64,000 bases of DNA from the NCBI GenBank assembly GCA_001724265.1, contig MEDY01000051.1, positions 41,670 to 105,669 of the forward strand, read 5' to 3'. This document shows positions 24,501 through 35,512 of this stretch, piece after piece. The position numbers and the translations under genes are program-made. Source of the stretch: Rhizaria sp. SCN 62-66. Taxonomy: Eukaryota > Rhizaria, unplaced. The notes beneath the pieces were generated by a model. It saw nothing but the letters and a program-made list of their open reading frames with translations. It did not search any database and was not told where the DNA came from. Position 1 is the stretch's first letter. The number at the start of each line of letters is the position of its first letter.

Positions 24501-27092
24501 GTGTCCACGCCGGGAGGCTGGCTGCGCACGCCGCTCGCCGTCGCCGCGGCCGGCAACGCCGTCGTCGCGCTCGTCGCGCACTCGAGCTTCCTGCACGCGC
24601 ACCGCAAGGTCCTCTTCGTGCGTGAGTACGGCGCCAGGCGCTCCGACGTTGCGCCCGGCCGCGGCTCGCTCGTGTCGCCGTCGGAGCCCGCGGCGTGCGG
24701 CGGCGCCGGCGTGGTCTATACCGAGACGGAGAGGAACCGCGATCTGTTCGTGCGCTTCCTGCGGGCGCTGACCGCCCCGCCGGCGCTGACGGACCCGCCG
24801 GACTCTGCCGTTGCTGCGATCCAAGCTGCTCTCAACAACAAGGACAGTTGTAGTGACCTTACCGACAACGCTGTTGCGGGTGCGGCCGTTGATGGCGTGC
24901 GCCGGTTCTCGGCCGAGGACGACGCCGTCTTGGCCGCGCTGTTCGCGTCGTGCGCCTTCGCCGGCGTCGCCCCTAACTGCCCGCGCGCGCTCGCGACTGT
25001 AGGTCACAGCAACGTCCCCATGCTGCGTCTGCTGCTCTCTCTGGGCGCGCACCCTGACTACAACTCGTTGACCGCCTGCCCGGCGCCGAACTACGCCGCG
25101 CTGAGCGATCAGGAGCAATCCGCGCTTGAGGCATCTCATTCATCAACCTCGATGTACCTCGGCTTCATTCCGCTGTCCGCGCGCATGACCCCACTGGCCC
25201 TCGCGGCGGCCGCGGCGGCCGACCCCGACGCCGTGGAGCTACTGCTCGCCGCCGGCGCGCGCGGGCCCTGGCTCTCCGTGGGTCCTTCGCCTAAGGCAGG
25301 CTTGTCGTTCGACGACTCGACGGAACTTCCACAGTTGCTAACGATGCACGCGTATGCTCAGCCGTCGACAGACTCGGTGATGTCGATCTTCGGCGCCGCT
25401 GTGGCGCACAAGAGGCGCCGCTGGGGGCGGCAGAATGCGCACTATGTGGAAGAGGAAACTCTCGCATTACATGATGCCAGTAGTCAAGTGAGTGCCAGCG
25501 CCAGTGTAAGTGCCAGCACCAGCGCCAGCGTCAGTGCGAGTGTGAGTGCGGACGTGCGCAAGCGCATGGCCGGGGCTAGCAGGGCGGCGTACGCGGCGCA
25601 GCCGGACACGCTGTCCGCGGACGACTGGCGCCGCTGCCTGGACATCCTCGCGCTGCTCGTGAACCACGCCGTGACATCTCCTGCTGCGGCGGAGCACCGC
25701 CGCTTGCATTGCCCCACGCTGCCGACCCACCTCTCCATCGCCGACCCAAGCGCGAGCACCAAGGCGGCCAACGGCAAAAACAACGCCCTGCTTCTTCCCG
25801 GATCTCAACCCGCTGACGGCGGCTTACCCGCCGCTCCCGTCCTCACGTCACGCAACCTGCAGCTGTTTTCGACCGAGATCTACAGCGCGGCCCTGCTCCA
25901 GCTGCGGCTCGGCTACGACCACCGCTGGCTCGTCGACGCCTTCGGGCACTATTACACGTCGCTGTTTCCCGCTAAGGCCGAGATGCAACACGTGCGGAAG
26001 GTGGCCTTCTTGCTCGGCGCTATCGCCGGCGGCTATCCGGCGCTGGTGCGGCAGTGCTTTGCCAGCATGAAACCCGATTTGCTGAGCCCTGTAATGTACC
26101 AGTCGTCGCCCGCGCCGCTGCTGCACCCCATGGAGGCTGCGCGCGGCGCGGGGTGGCAGGGCGAGCGCCTGCGCGAGAGTGATGCTGTCGATGCGGATAA
26201 CAACGAGTACATCGTCGCCCCTGAGGCGGACGACACGCTTATCAACGGCATCGTCGACAAGACCATGGACGCGTCACGCGTTGCCCTCGTTACCGCGGCG
26301 TGCCGCTTTCTGGGCGACGTCTCATTCTCGCTCGTCAACCGCACCAACAACCGCGTCCTGGCGAGCTCTGACTGGGCGCTGGCGGGGCTGCTGGGCGCCG
26401 GCGGCGCCTCCACGCCGAGTCGCACCCCGCGTGCCGACAGCATGGAGTTGTTTTCCCCGGCCGCGCTGTGGCTTACGTTCGACGCCGACTTCGTCTACAA
26501 CGAGGGCACCCTGCTGCGGATTGCGCTCGGCGGGCGCCGCATGCAGCAGGTGCGCACGCTGCTGGGCTCGTCGCTGCGGCTGTCAGCGAACTCCGTCGAC
26601 CCGCTGCTGCGTGCCGCCAACGACGGCACGCAGGCGTCGCTGATTCTGCGGCTGATTGCGCGCCAGAAGATTGAGAACGACGTGGAGCGCGACGTCAAGG
26701 CGCTCTTTTCCGGGATCCGCCTCGCACCGCTGTCGGTCGCGCGCAGCCTGATGGAGATCTTTCCCACCTTGCTCAACTCGAAGCACCTCAGCGTCAACGA
26801 CATCTCGGTTCTGTTCCGCGACCTGCAGTGCGCGAAGCTGTTCATCCGCTACGTGAGCCCCGCGCGGCGGCACGCGCTGGTGCAGCTGATGAAGGACTGG
26901 GCCGACAGCATCGAGTGGACCTATCACTTCTTCCAGACCGCGATTGAGAGCAACAGCATGGAGGAGTACGGACACAAGGATGCCGTCATCAAGCTCGACA
27001 TGGACAAGCTTAATCCGGGCAATTATTCGTGGCACGTGGCCAAGGCGACGCTGCCCTTCTCCAGGTACACGATGGAGAAGCTCCCCGTTTAA
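21547..27092 (+). CDS. Large ankyrin-repeat-like protein
   Basis: Two exons (21547-22371 and 22548-27092) join in phase 0 over a 176-nt GTACGT...TTCAG intron to give 1789 residues ending in TAA. Degenerate ankyrin-type helices are visible, for example LVAALLASHADPNATRS, VLKLLLGAGADP, LLLSLGAHPDYN and DAVELLLAAGARGP. They are spread along the protein and separated by long Ala/Ser-rich linkers. A basic patch (KKRNKKK) and an acidic patch follow near residues 250-300, flanking the intron. The C-terminal ~200 residues look ordered and non-repetitive. It is probably a protein-interaction scaffold; I recognise no catalytic domain. The start ATG is the first in the GC-rich frame. Confidence 0.75.
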
Positions 27093-27601
27093 GTGTGGCT
27101 TGTATGGCAAGACGGATTCGCCCTTGTTGCGCACCTAGAACAGATGTCAGCGTGATATGGGCTTATATGGATATCTTTTAGATATAATTGTGGTAGTTAT
27201 GGTTTGTATTATTATTGAAGTTTTACAATACACGCTGGCTTGTCTCCTAAATCTGTTTGCCAAGCAGTAACAGTATTTATAACTCGCGTGACTCGTAGTC
27301 TCTGCGGCGATGCATCACCGTAACGGTCAAGAGGCAAAGTTTGAAATTGAGGACCCTCTGAATGCCACACAGAGACCATCAGGCTAAATTCTAGCTTCTT
27401 AATTATGCCACGCCGTCAATGTTTGTTCTATCAATTAAATTATATATTCATATACGCTCACTTTCCTGTACTTTCACGTGTTTTTTTCATCTCAGAGCCC
27501 TTCCACTTGCTCTCGAATTGCCAGTCAATCTCTTGTTTGCCCCACACTTAAACAGCACTTTCCAACGCGCCATACTGGCCGCGCGTGTTTATCAACGCAT
27601 T
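27093..27601. other. Intergenic, 509 bp
   Basis: AT-rich spacer between two plus-strand genes, holding the 3' flank of the ankyrin-like gene and the promoter of the coiled-coil gene. A modest GC-rich patch lies around 27285-27330. No gene is seen. Confidence 0.6.
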
Positions 27602-30383
27602 ATGTCGTACGCTCGCCCCATGGGTGTTCGCCGTGCCGCGGATCAGAGCTCCCTGCGCAGCTCGGGCGCCATGCATTCGTCCTCAGCCTCCTCAGCTCAG
27701 ACCCAATCCCTGTCGGCCGCCGCTGCCGCGGCCTCGGGCCCCAGCGCGGTGCTGGCCGTGCCGCACTCGGGCGGCAACATTTACCGCGACTCCTAGACGC
27801 TGAGCCACGACCTGCTGCAGCTGAAGCGGCAGTACACAACGCTGGTGCAAGACAACTCGTACCTTAAGGCACAGCTCCAGCGCCTCGCCTCCGTGATCAA
27901 GAAGAAGGACGGGCAGCTGCAGCAGGTGCTCGGCGCCGGTCCTGCCGGTGGTGGCGCTGCGGCTGTTGCGGGCCCGGGCGGCGCTGGCGGCGCGAGGGGC
28001 ATCGGCGCCCCTATTGGCAGCACTGCCTCTGGTACGTCATTTCCGTCGACTCCAACTATAAGCACGAAGTTGTGTATATCTCTCCAGGAATATAGAAGAT
28101 CGTACCAACACTTGGTTTTCACATATATTTTGCCTATTTATATAGTGGTGCTACACGCATTTGTTTTTTTAGTTCATTAATCACCAGATATCCCCTAATC
28201 TTAATATCCTTTTGCTCTTGTGTTTCTCAGCCCTCGAGGCGACCGAGGACGAACGCCGGCTGCAGCGCCTGAAGCAGGAGCTCATGTCGATCGGCGTGCT
28301 GACCGAGCGCGTGCGCCTGCTGGAGACAGAGCTGGCGCAGAAGGACGCCGAGACGCGTGCGCTGCGCGCGGCGTCGAAGCAGTCTTACGTGCGCGAGCTC
28401 AGCGCAGAGGCCCAGATCTACTACAACGAGGCGCAGCGGCTCAAGAAACTGCTGGACAATAAGATCTACATGTACTCCGCCGTATACGCGCAGTCGCAAC
28501 AGCAGCAACAGCAACAACAGCATTAGCAGCAACAGCCGCAACAGCAGCAACAGCAGCAGCAGCAGCAGCAGATGAAGAGCAGTGGCAGCCGTGTCCGTTT
28601 CTCCGACAAGAACGGTACCGACCCCAACCGCGCCGTTAGCAGCGACCGCAGCAACCCAGGCTCGCCCCGTCGCAACGGCGGCAGCGGCGGCTCTGGCGCG
28701 TATAGCAACGACGGTGGCGACGACATCAACGTCTCTGGTTTCCCTCACGACGACGACACTGACCGCGGCCACGGCCACAGCCACGGCCATAACGTCGACG
28801 ACATCGACGACGACATGCACGGCCACCGCGGCCACAACGGCAACAACGACGACGACGTTGCGTACGGCCCCTCGCAGCACGGCAGCGGCGGCCCCGGCCC
28901 CAGCGGTCGCGCGACCCCCTCCGACAGCAGCAACAGCAACGATGGCGGCGGCGTCGCGTCTGCGTCTGCGTCGGCCGCGGCGCGCAGCCAGGCGCGCGCG
29001 CACGCCCGCGAGCTGGCGGCGCTCGAGGCGCGGCTGCAGGCCGAGATCCGCCGCGAGCGCGCGCGCGCGGCCGAGCGCGAAGGCGAGATCTCCCGGCTCC
29101 AGGACAGGCTCACGCGCGCGCAGCGCGAGGCGGCCGAGCTCGACGACGCGGGCGCGCGGCTGGAGCTGCTGCTGGCGGAGCGCGACGAGAGCGTCACGGA
29201 GCTGCAGAGCAAGAATGCCGTGCTGCAGCGCGCGCACGCGGGCGTCGTGGCCGAGGCCGCGGCGCTCAAGCAGCAAGTCGCAGTGCTCGAGCAGTTCAAG
29301 CGGTCCATGGCGCAGTGGTCAGACGTGCTCGCCACGGCCTCCGCTGCCACTGCGGCGGCCACGACGACAACGACGACGGCGGCGACGGCCACATCTTCAC
29401 CGGCACCGGCAGCGAGTTCGCAGCCACCGGGGCCGCCCGGGCTCGCTGCGTCGTTCGCCAGCGCTGACCCACACGCCCACAGCAGCGCGCACTCGGGCGG
29501 CGCGAAGCAGCACTCGCTGACCGCCGGCTCGAGCCACCCGCCCGCTGGCCCCGGCTCCGGCTCGGGCTCTAGCCTTCCCCCCAGCTCTGGCTCCGGCTCC
29601 GGATCCTGGAAGTCGAGCCCGTTCTTCGGCCGCGTGAGCGCCGCAGTGACAACGGCGGCGAGCGAGATCAAGACCAGCGTTGACTCGGAGGCCGCGGCCG
29701 CGTCTGCAAGGGCTAAGGCCGACGCTGACGCCAAGGCCAAGGCAGATGCAGAGGCCAAGGCAAAGGCTGACGCTGATGCTAAGGCTAAGGCAGATGCAGA
29801 TGCCAAGGCAAAGGCTGACGCTGACGCCAAGGCCAAGGCTGAGGCCAAGGCGAAAGCCAAGGCGGCTGCGGACGCCAAGGCCAGAGCTGAGACGGAGGCC
29901 GCCGCTGCTGCAGCCAAGATGAGGGCTGCGGCCGACGCGGCGGCTGCAGAGGCGAAGGTTGAGGCCGAGGCACGGGCTAAGGCCGAGGCGGCGGCGAAGG
30001 CAAAGGCTGAAGCCGACGCTGCTGCGGCTGAAAAGGCCAAGGTTGACGCCGAGGCGCAGTCTTTCGCAGAGGCTAAGGCCAAGGCCAAGGCTGAGGCTGA
30101 CGCCCTTGCCGCGGCCGCTGAGAAGGCGAAGGCTGACGAGGAGCACGCCAAGGCCAAGGCCGAGGCCGACACCAAGGCCAAGGCTGAGGCGGATGCGAAG
30201 GAGGCCGAGAGCCGGATGTTCGACGTCAGTGCGATCATGGACAACGACGACGTTTTCAGCGCCAAGGTGACCTCCAACAGTGCCGGGGGCAAGGTGATTG
30301 TGAACGGCGGCGGTGGCATCGGTGAAGAGGTTGAGGAGGACCTGGGCATGGAGATGGAGCTTGAACTGGACGAGACAGTTTAA
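27602..30383 (+). CDS. Coiled-coil protein with two in-frame TAG codons and Ala/Lys/Asp repeats
   Basis: Exons 27602-28031 and 28231-30383 join in phase 1 over a 199-nt GTACGT...CTCAG intron to give 860 residues ending in TAA, if TAG at 27794-27796 (codon 65) and 28524-28526 (codon 242) are sense. Heptad-type coiled coil starts immediately after the first TAG (LSHDLLQLKRQYTTLVQDN) and continues in exon 2 (RLQRLKQELMSIG, RVRLLETELAQKDAETRAL). No in-frame ATG exists between the first TAG and the splice donor, so this coil can only be made by reading the TAG. The second TAG lies within a polyQ run. Another coiled coil follows around residues 390-510. The C-terminal third is a quasi-repeat of AKADADAKAKA type, resembling long single alpha-helices or TolA-like stalks. 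Function is unknown. Confidence 0.75.
27794..27796 (+). other. In-frame TAG codon (codon 65)
   Basis: The frame reads ...Tyr-Arg-Asp-Ser-[TAG]-Thr-Leu-Ser-His-Asp... and leads straight into a coiled coil with no intervening ATG before the splice donor at 28032. Confidence 0.8.
28495..28570 (+). repeat. CAG/CAA repeat encoding polyQ, containing a TAG
   Basis: Gln-coding triplets interrupted by one His, one Pro and one TAG (28524-28526), all in one frame. Confidence 0.85.
28524..28526 (+). other. In-frame TAG codon (codon 242)
   Basis: Flanked by ...Gln-Gln-Gln-His-[TAG]-Gln-Gln-Gln-Pro.... A single C-to-T change from CAG would create it, which fits a Gln meaning but does not prove it. Confidence 0.8.
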
Positions 30384-30763
30384 GAATAGCAACTACTCCA
30401 ATCCAAATTCAAATTTATTTGAACAAACTTGCTGACGTGATCGTTGATATTTAAAAGTGTTAGACTGTATTATTATGATCATAAGCTTACGTATTTAATA
30501 CGCAACAAGTTAAGAGCACACTTGTTAGTCGTGCTAACATATTTGATTAGAAAGAAAGAACAATGTGAGAAGCACAGACCCGTGTCTTCAAACTAAAATT
30601 TACCTAGAATTGAAACAATAAACAACATGATTACAACTCATAAACTATAGCATGACGTTTGTTGAATAACAATACCATTTCTGACGCAATTCGTGTAAGT
30701 TCACACGATGACTGTTGTAAGTTCACACGATGACTCTGGGGGGTTGAGATGACTGGCGCGAGT
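30384..30763. other. Convergent intergenic spacer, 380 bp
   Basis: AT-rich 3' flanks of the coiled-coil gene (+) and the ribosomal oxygenase gene (-). Apart from a short direct repeat at 30694-30735, nothing is seen. Confidence 0.6.
30694..30735. repeat. Two 20-bp direct repeats at 22-bp spacing
   Basis: The unit TGTAAGTTCACACGATGACT occurs at 30694-30713 and 30716-30735, just past the stop of the ribosomal oxygenase gene. Confidence 0.9.
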
Positions 30764-33700
30764 TCACTTGCGCTTGCTGCGCTTCTGTGCGCCGGAGCCG
30801 GTGGACCGCTGGCGCAGCGAGGCCATCTCGGCGTCCAGACTGGCGTCAAGGGCCGAGTCGGCGCGCTTATGGGCCTTGCGCGCGGCGAGCGCAGCCTTGA
30901 AAGCCGAGAGGATCTCCATCTGCGCGCGCGGGCCGAGTTGGACGTTGCCTTCGTCATCCTCCTCGTCCTCATCGTTGTCGTCGTCCTCGCTGTCGTCGGC
31001 GCCGGCCTCCTCTTGGTTGCTGTCCTCGTCCTCTTCCTCGTCATTGTCGCCGTCCTCGTCCTCGTCCTCGGACATGATCTCACCGACCTCGTCCTCGTCC
31101 TCGTCCTCGCCGTTGCCGGCGAACTCGGCGTCCTCCTCGTCGTCCTCGTCCTCGTCGTCGCCCAGGTCGTGCATCTCGGCGTTCATCTTATGCCCGACCT
31201 CGCCGTCCACCGTCACCTCGATCAGGCCCTTAAGGTAGAGCTCGCACACGAACCAGTGCAGGAACATCTTCTTGATGCGCTTCGTGATGCGCGGCTGCGA
31301 CGAGCCCTCGCCGTCCTCGTCCTCGTCCTCATCAGCGTCCTCGTCCTCGTCCTCGTCCTCGTCTTCGCCGTCGCCGTCGCCGTCCTCGCCCATGAGCGCG
31401 AAGGGCAGCTCCGAGTCGAACTGCGTGGCCGTGTGCAGCATCGCGCCCCAGTCGAGCTCGATCTCGTCCACGCGAAGGAAGCGCGGCGCCTCGGTCAGCA
31501 GCTGCCGGAACGCAGTCAGCGTCGTGATCGGGAACGATAGCGGGTTACACAGCGGGTTGAAGTACGGCTTGTACAGCTCGCCCGACATGGCCTCGGCTTC
31601 AGCGGCCTCGGCGGCCTCGTCGTCCTCGTCCTCGTCGCTGTCCATGCCGCCGGCATCGACCTCATCCTCGTCTTCGTCCTCGTCACCGTAGACGGCGCCG
31701 TCCATGCCCTCGGTGTCGCCGGAATGAACGAAGTCCTCGTCGTCCTCGTCCTCGTCCTCGTCCTCACCGGCTGCGCGGCGCGCGACCTCGGCGTAGCGCG
31801 CGTAGCGGTCGCGCTTGTCTGCGCTGCTGAGCACGCCCGCGCCGCCGACCATGTGCGTGCGCCGGTCGTTGAGGTCGGCCGAGTAGACCGAGACCTGGAC
31901 GCGCGAGGGCGGCAGGTTAGACATGTAGTACATCGTCTTTTCCGTAGCGCCGCCGGCCTCGCCGTCCTCATCCTCGTCCTCGTCCTCGTCCTCATCGTCG
32001 TCGCCGCCGGCCAGCTTGGCGAGAGCGGCCTTCTTGGCGGCCTTCTTATTGGCCTGCGCGCGCTTGATGTCCGCGATGGACGCGAAACCGTCCTCGTCGG
32101 CGCTCACGGGGTCGCTGTCATCGCCGTCGTCCTCGGCAGCAACGTCATCATCCTCATCCTCATCCTCGTCTTCGCCCTCATCCTCGTCCTCATCCTCGTC
32201 CTCGTCCTCGTCGTCCTCGGACTCGGCCTCGACGACGGGCTCGACGGCGACGGTGACACCGTCGGGCGACTTGAGGCGGATGCACGAGCTCATCTTGATG
32301 TGGCGCAGCACGTTGTACACCTCAACCATGGGCTGGCCCGCGGTCGCACTGAGCGCCACGGGCAGCATCATCGCCAGGTCGTCGTTGGTCTCGCTGTCCT
32401 CCTCGTCTTCGTCTTCGTCCTCGTCCTCGTCGAACGCGACGCGATCAACGCCGTCCTCGTCCTCGTCCTCGTCCTCAGCGTCGGCATCAACGTCCTCGTC
32501 CTCATCCTCGTCCTCATCCTCGTCCTCGTCCTCGTCGGACTCGTCGTCCGAGTCGTCAGGGCGGTAGTAGTCGGGCTTGGGCAGGCGGTGCAGCGCGAAG
32601 TCGCGCTGCAGCTCGTCGGCCGCGGCGTGGATGTTGACGTGCTCGGCGAGCGCGCGCAGCCACGACTGGACCTTGTCGGCGCAGAAGGTCTGGCGCAGCG
32701 AGCGCAGGTAGTCGCGCTGCTCGGGGTTCACGTTGCCCGCGCGCAGCCAGAGCCGGTTGTGGTGGCCCGTGTCGTCGCCCATGACGCGCAACGGAATCGA
32801 CGGCGCGTACTGAGACATGTCGTCCTCGTCCTCGTCGGGGTTGAACTCGTAGTCGCTGCTCTCCTCTTCCTCCTCGTCGTCGTCGGCAGCAGCGGCAGCC
32901 TTCTTGCCCTTGGCGATAACAGCCTTGGAGACGGCCTTCTTGCCGCCCTTCTTGCCCGCAGCGCCAGAGTCGGAGTCGTCCGAGTCGGACACGACTTCCT
33001 GGAACTCGGCGTCGTCGTCAGAGTCGGCGGAGGCCTTGTCGCCCTTCTTGCCCTTCTTGGCGTACTTGTTGTTCTTGCCGGCCTTAGCGTCGGGTTTGAC
33101 GCTCACGGTCTGCGTCTTGCTGCCCTTCTTGAGCAGGTTCTTCTTCTTGTACACCGTCTCCTCGTCCGAAAGCTCGAAATCAGAGTCGATGTCGACGTCC
33201 TCGTCGCCCTCCTGCGGCGCGAGCGAGTCCAGGTCGATCTGACCCTGCTCGTCGTCCTCTTCCTCCTCCTCCTCGTCCTCGTCGCCGCCGTTGGTGCCGG
33301 CCTGCTCCTCGGCGATGATGCCCTCCGCCGTCACGGCCGCGTCGTGCACAGTGCCCAGGAAGGCGCCGTAGTTGAGCGGCAGCGCGCGCTTGATGCTGGG
33401 ATCGGACTGCTTGAGTCCCTCGAGCGCGGCCGTGAGCGCGACCGAAAGTAGTGACGCCCAGTTGCTGCCCTGCGCGCACGAGATCGTGAGGTGCGACGAC
33501 AGGCAGTCGGCCTGCGTCACGGCCTCATGGATCACGCCGCGAGGCAGGTACAGCAGGTCACCTGCCGACAGCGTGATCTCCGCCGTCGGCTCGCCGAGCG
33601 ACTCGCGCGGGAGATCACCAGAGCAGCGCTCGGCGAGCTCGTCGATGGGCCGGTACAGGCGCCACGTCTTCCGGCCCTCGAGCTGGCAGACGAAGACCTC

Positions 33701-35512
33701 GACGTCGTCGTGGTGCGGCGCGAGCCCCTGCGAGCCGGGCGGTGTGATGTAGCAGTTGGCGCCGACGAGTCCACCAAAGAAGCGCTCGAGCGCGTAGAGC
33801 GTGCGCCACACGGCCTTGCTGTGCTGCTGCGGGTGCAGCGCCTGCAGCGTGCAGCCCACGCGCAGCATGTCCGACGCGCTGTGCGTCGTCACCAGCTGCC
33901 GCGCGCGCTCCTGTTCGTCGTCGAGCGCCTGCAGCTTCTCCAGCGCCGCGCGCAGCGTGAGCCCCTGAAGCGCGTCGTCGACGGTGCTTTGCGAGAGCGC
34001 GTCGTCAAGGCTCTCGTCCTCAGCGTCGTCGCCCGCGCGCGGCACGTTGGCCGAGCCCAGGTCCGGGATGGGCTCCTCCTCGGGGTCCTTGCCCTCCTTG
34101 CGCATCGCGCGCACGGCGCGGAGCAGGCGGCGCATCATGACGTCTACGCCGCGCGCCGTCGGGTTGGAGTGCGGGTTCATGTCAATCTTGACGCCGTCGG
34201 CGTTCATCACGCACGCCTCGACGTTCTTGCCCCACAGCATCGCGCCGTGCGCGCCGGACTCGGCCTCGGCGGCCGCGGACCCGTCGCCGACGCCCGCGAA
34301 GACCTCGCGCGCCGTCGTCGCGCCGTCGCGGCCGTCGATGGCGGACATGGCGCCCAGCGCGCCCTCGGGGTGGCTCGGCCGCAGGGCCGCCTCGGCCTCG
34401 GCCACGTGCGCGCGCGCCTCGTCCAGGTACTCCTGCGCCTCGGTATACTTGGAGTACACGCGCTCGACCTCGGCCTTAGAAGGCATGCCCGCGCGCTTCT
34501 TGCTGGCCGCCTTGGAGCCCTTCTTGGCGTCCTTCTTGGCGTCCTTGCCGGCCTTCTTGCTCTTGGCCTCGCCCTCCTCCTCCTCCTCGTCGTTGTCGTC
34601 AGAGGAGCTGGCGTCGCCGTCGAGCGACTTGCCCAGCGTGAGCCGCTCGAGTGCGGCCCACTCCTCGGCCGACTCGGCGGCCGCGGCCTCGACCTCGGCG
34701 AGCATCTGCTTGGCCTCGGCCAGGCGAGCCACGGCCTTCTCCTTGCGCGCAACGGCGTCGAAAAAGGCGTCGATGCCGTACAGCCCGGCGAAGTAATCCT
34801 TCTTGTCACGCTTGACGTACAGCGGGCGCTTCTCCCAGTACTGCGTGAAGAACTGGTCCACGGTGAGGGGCGCGATGAGCGCGGAGAAGACGAGGTTGGG
34901 CTCGCCGTAGTCGACGCAGGCCATGAAGTCGCCAGATTCGGGGTGCTCGTGGTCGTGCGCGGCCGCGCGGGCCTCGTCGTCCTCGTCCTCGTCCTCGTTG
35001 AGGTCCTGCAGATCGGCGTCGTCCATGTCGTCGACGTCCTCGTCCTCGTCCTCCTCCTGGGCGGACTCGGAATCGGAGTCCTTCATCGCGGCGGCAGCCT
35101 TGCCCTTCGCGGTGGCAGCCTTGGCGGACTTCGAGGGGGCAGCGGCGGCGGCAGCGGGCTTGGCGGCGGACTGGCTCTTGGCCTTAGCCTTGGCGGCGTC
35201 GGCGGCGGCAGTGAGCTTCGCGATCGCAGAGGCAGCGGCCTTGACGTTGGCATCGTTCGCAGCAGCCTTGGCAGCGGCGGCAGCGGCAGCCTTGGAGGCA
35301 GCAGCAGCCTTCTCGGCTTTAAGCACGTCGGAGCGGCTCGCAGTGGAAGGGATGAGGTCGGGCACGTCGTCGCTGTCGTCACCGGAGGCATGTTTGTTGC
35401 CCTTGCCCTTGGTGCTGGACTTGCCGGGCTTCGCAGCAGCGGTGGGGGCGGCAGCGGCGGGCTTGGAGCCGCCGTGCGCCTGCGGGGGAGAAGGCTTCTT
35501 CCCCTTGGACAT
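30764..35512 (-). CDS. JmjC ribosomal oxygenase (NO66/MINA53 type) with acidic expansions
   Basis: An intronless frame of 1582 residues runs from ATG 35512 (MSKGKKPS) to TGA. The N-terminal core motif VDQFFTQYWEKRPLYVKR is typical of RIOX proteins. The JmjC domain shows APHHDDVEVF with Fe ligands His600-x-Asp602, QLEGRKTWRLY, and YLPRGVIHEA with the distal His ~662. These enzymes are 2-oxoglutarate- and Fe(II)-dependent histidyl hydroxylases of ribosomal proteins, usually nucleolar. Human RIOX1 and RIOX2 are about 640 and 465 residues. The excess here comes from Lys/Ala-rich N-terminal sequence and more than ten Asp/Glu tracts inserted between domain segments. Several tracts are built from a GAGGAC hexanucleotide. 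Ordered C-terminal segments (around YKPYFNPLCNPLSF and KKMFLHWFVCELYLKG) fit the winged-helix region. The ATG is the first in the coding-type sequence. Confidence 0.88.
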   Translation of the reverse strand: MSKGKKPSPPQAHGGSKPAAAAPTAAAKPGKSSTKGKGNKHASGDDSDDVPDLIPSTASRSDVLKAEKAAAASKAAAAAAAKAAANDANVKAAASAIAKLTAAADAAKAKAKSQSAAKPAAAAAAPSKSAKAATAKGKAAAAMKDSDSESAQEEDEDEDVDDMDDADLQDLNEDEDEDDEARAAAHDHEHPESGDFMACVDYGEPNLVFSALIAPLTVDQFFTQYWEKRPLYVKRDKKDYFAGLYGIDAFFDAVARKEKAVARLAEAKQMLAEVEAAAAESAEEWAALERLTLGKSLDGDASSSDDNDEEEEEGEAKSKKAGKDAKKDAKKGSKAASKKRAGMPSKAEVERVYSKYTEAQEYLDEARAHVAEAEAALRPSHPEGALGAMSAIDGRDGATTAREVFAGVGDGSAAAEAESGAHGAMLWGKNVEACVMNADGVKIDMNPHSNPTARGVDVMMRRLLRAVRAMRKEGKDPEEEPIPDLGSANVPRAGDDAEDESLDDALSQSTVDDALQGLTLRAALEKLQALDDEQERARQLVTTHSASDMLRVGCTLQALHPQQHSKAVWRTLYALERFFGGLVGANCYITPPGSQGLAPHHDDVEVFVCQLEGRKTWRLYRPIDELAERCSGDLPRESLGEPTAEITLSAGDLLYLPRGVIHEAVTQADCLSSHLTISCAQGSNWASLLSVALTAALEGLKQSDPSIKRALPLNYGAFLGTVHDAAVTAEGIIAEEQAGTNGGDEDEEEEEEDDEQGQIDLDSLAPQEGDEDVDIDSDFELSDEETVYKKKNLLKKGSKTQTVSVKPDAKAGKNNKYAKKGKKGDKASADSDDDAEFQEVVSDSDDSDSGAAGKKGGKKAVSKAVIAKGKKAAAAADDDEEEEESSDYEFNPDEDEDDMSQYAPSIPLRVMGDDTGHHNRLWLRAGNVNPEQRDYLRSLRQTFCADKVQSWLRALAEHVNIHAAADELQRDFALHRLPKPDYYRPDDSDDESDEDEDEDEDEDEDEDVDADAEDEDEDEDGVDRVAFDEDEDEDEDEEDSETNDDLAMMLPVALSATAGQPMVEVYNVLRHIKMSSCIRLKSPDGVTVAVEPVVEAESEDDEDEDEDEDEDEGEDEDEDEDDDVAAEDDGDDSDPVSADEDGFASIADIKRAQANKKAAKKAALAKLAGGDDDEDEDEDEDEDGEAGGATEKTMYYMSNLPPSRVQVSVYSADLNDRRTHMVGGAGVLSSADKRDRYARYAEVARRAAGEDEDEDEDDEDFVHSGDTEGMDGAVYGDEDEDEDEVDAGGMDSDEDEDDEAAEAAEAEAMSGELYKPYFNPLCNPLSFPITTLTAFRQLLTEAPRFLRVDEIELDWGAMLHTATQFDSELPFALMGEDGDGDGEDEDEDEDEDADEDEDEDGEGSSQPRITKRIKKMFLHWFVCELYLKGLIEVTVDGEVGHKMNAEMHDLGDDEDEDDEEDAEFAGNGEDEDEDEVGEIMSEDEDEDGDNDEEEDEDSNQEEAGADDSEDDDNDEDEEDDEGNVQLGPRAQMEILSAFKAALAARKAHKRADSALDASLDAEMASLRQRSTGSGAQKRSKRK
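31313..32540 (-). repeat. Arrays of GAGGAC hexanucleotide encoding Asp-Glu tracts
   Basis: Read on the plus strand as GTCCTC runs, densest around 31313-31375, 32155-32216 and 32399-32540. They encode (Asp-Glu)n inside the ribosomal oxygenase. Confidence 0.85.
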
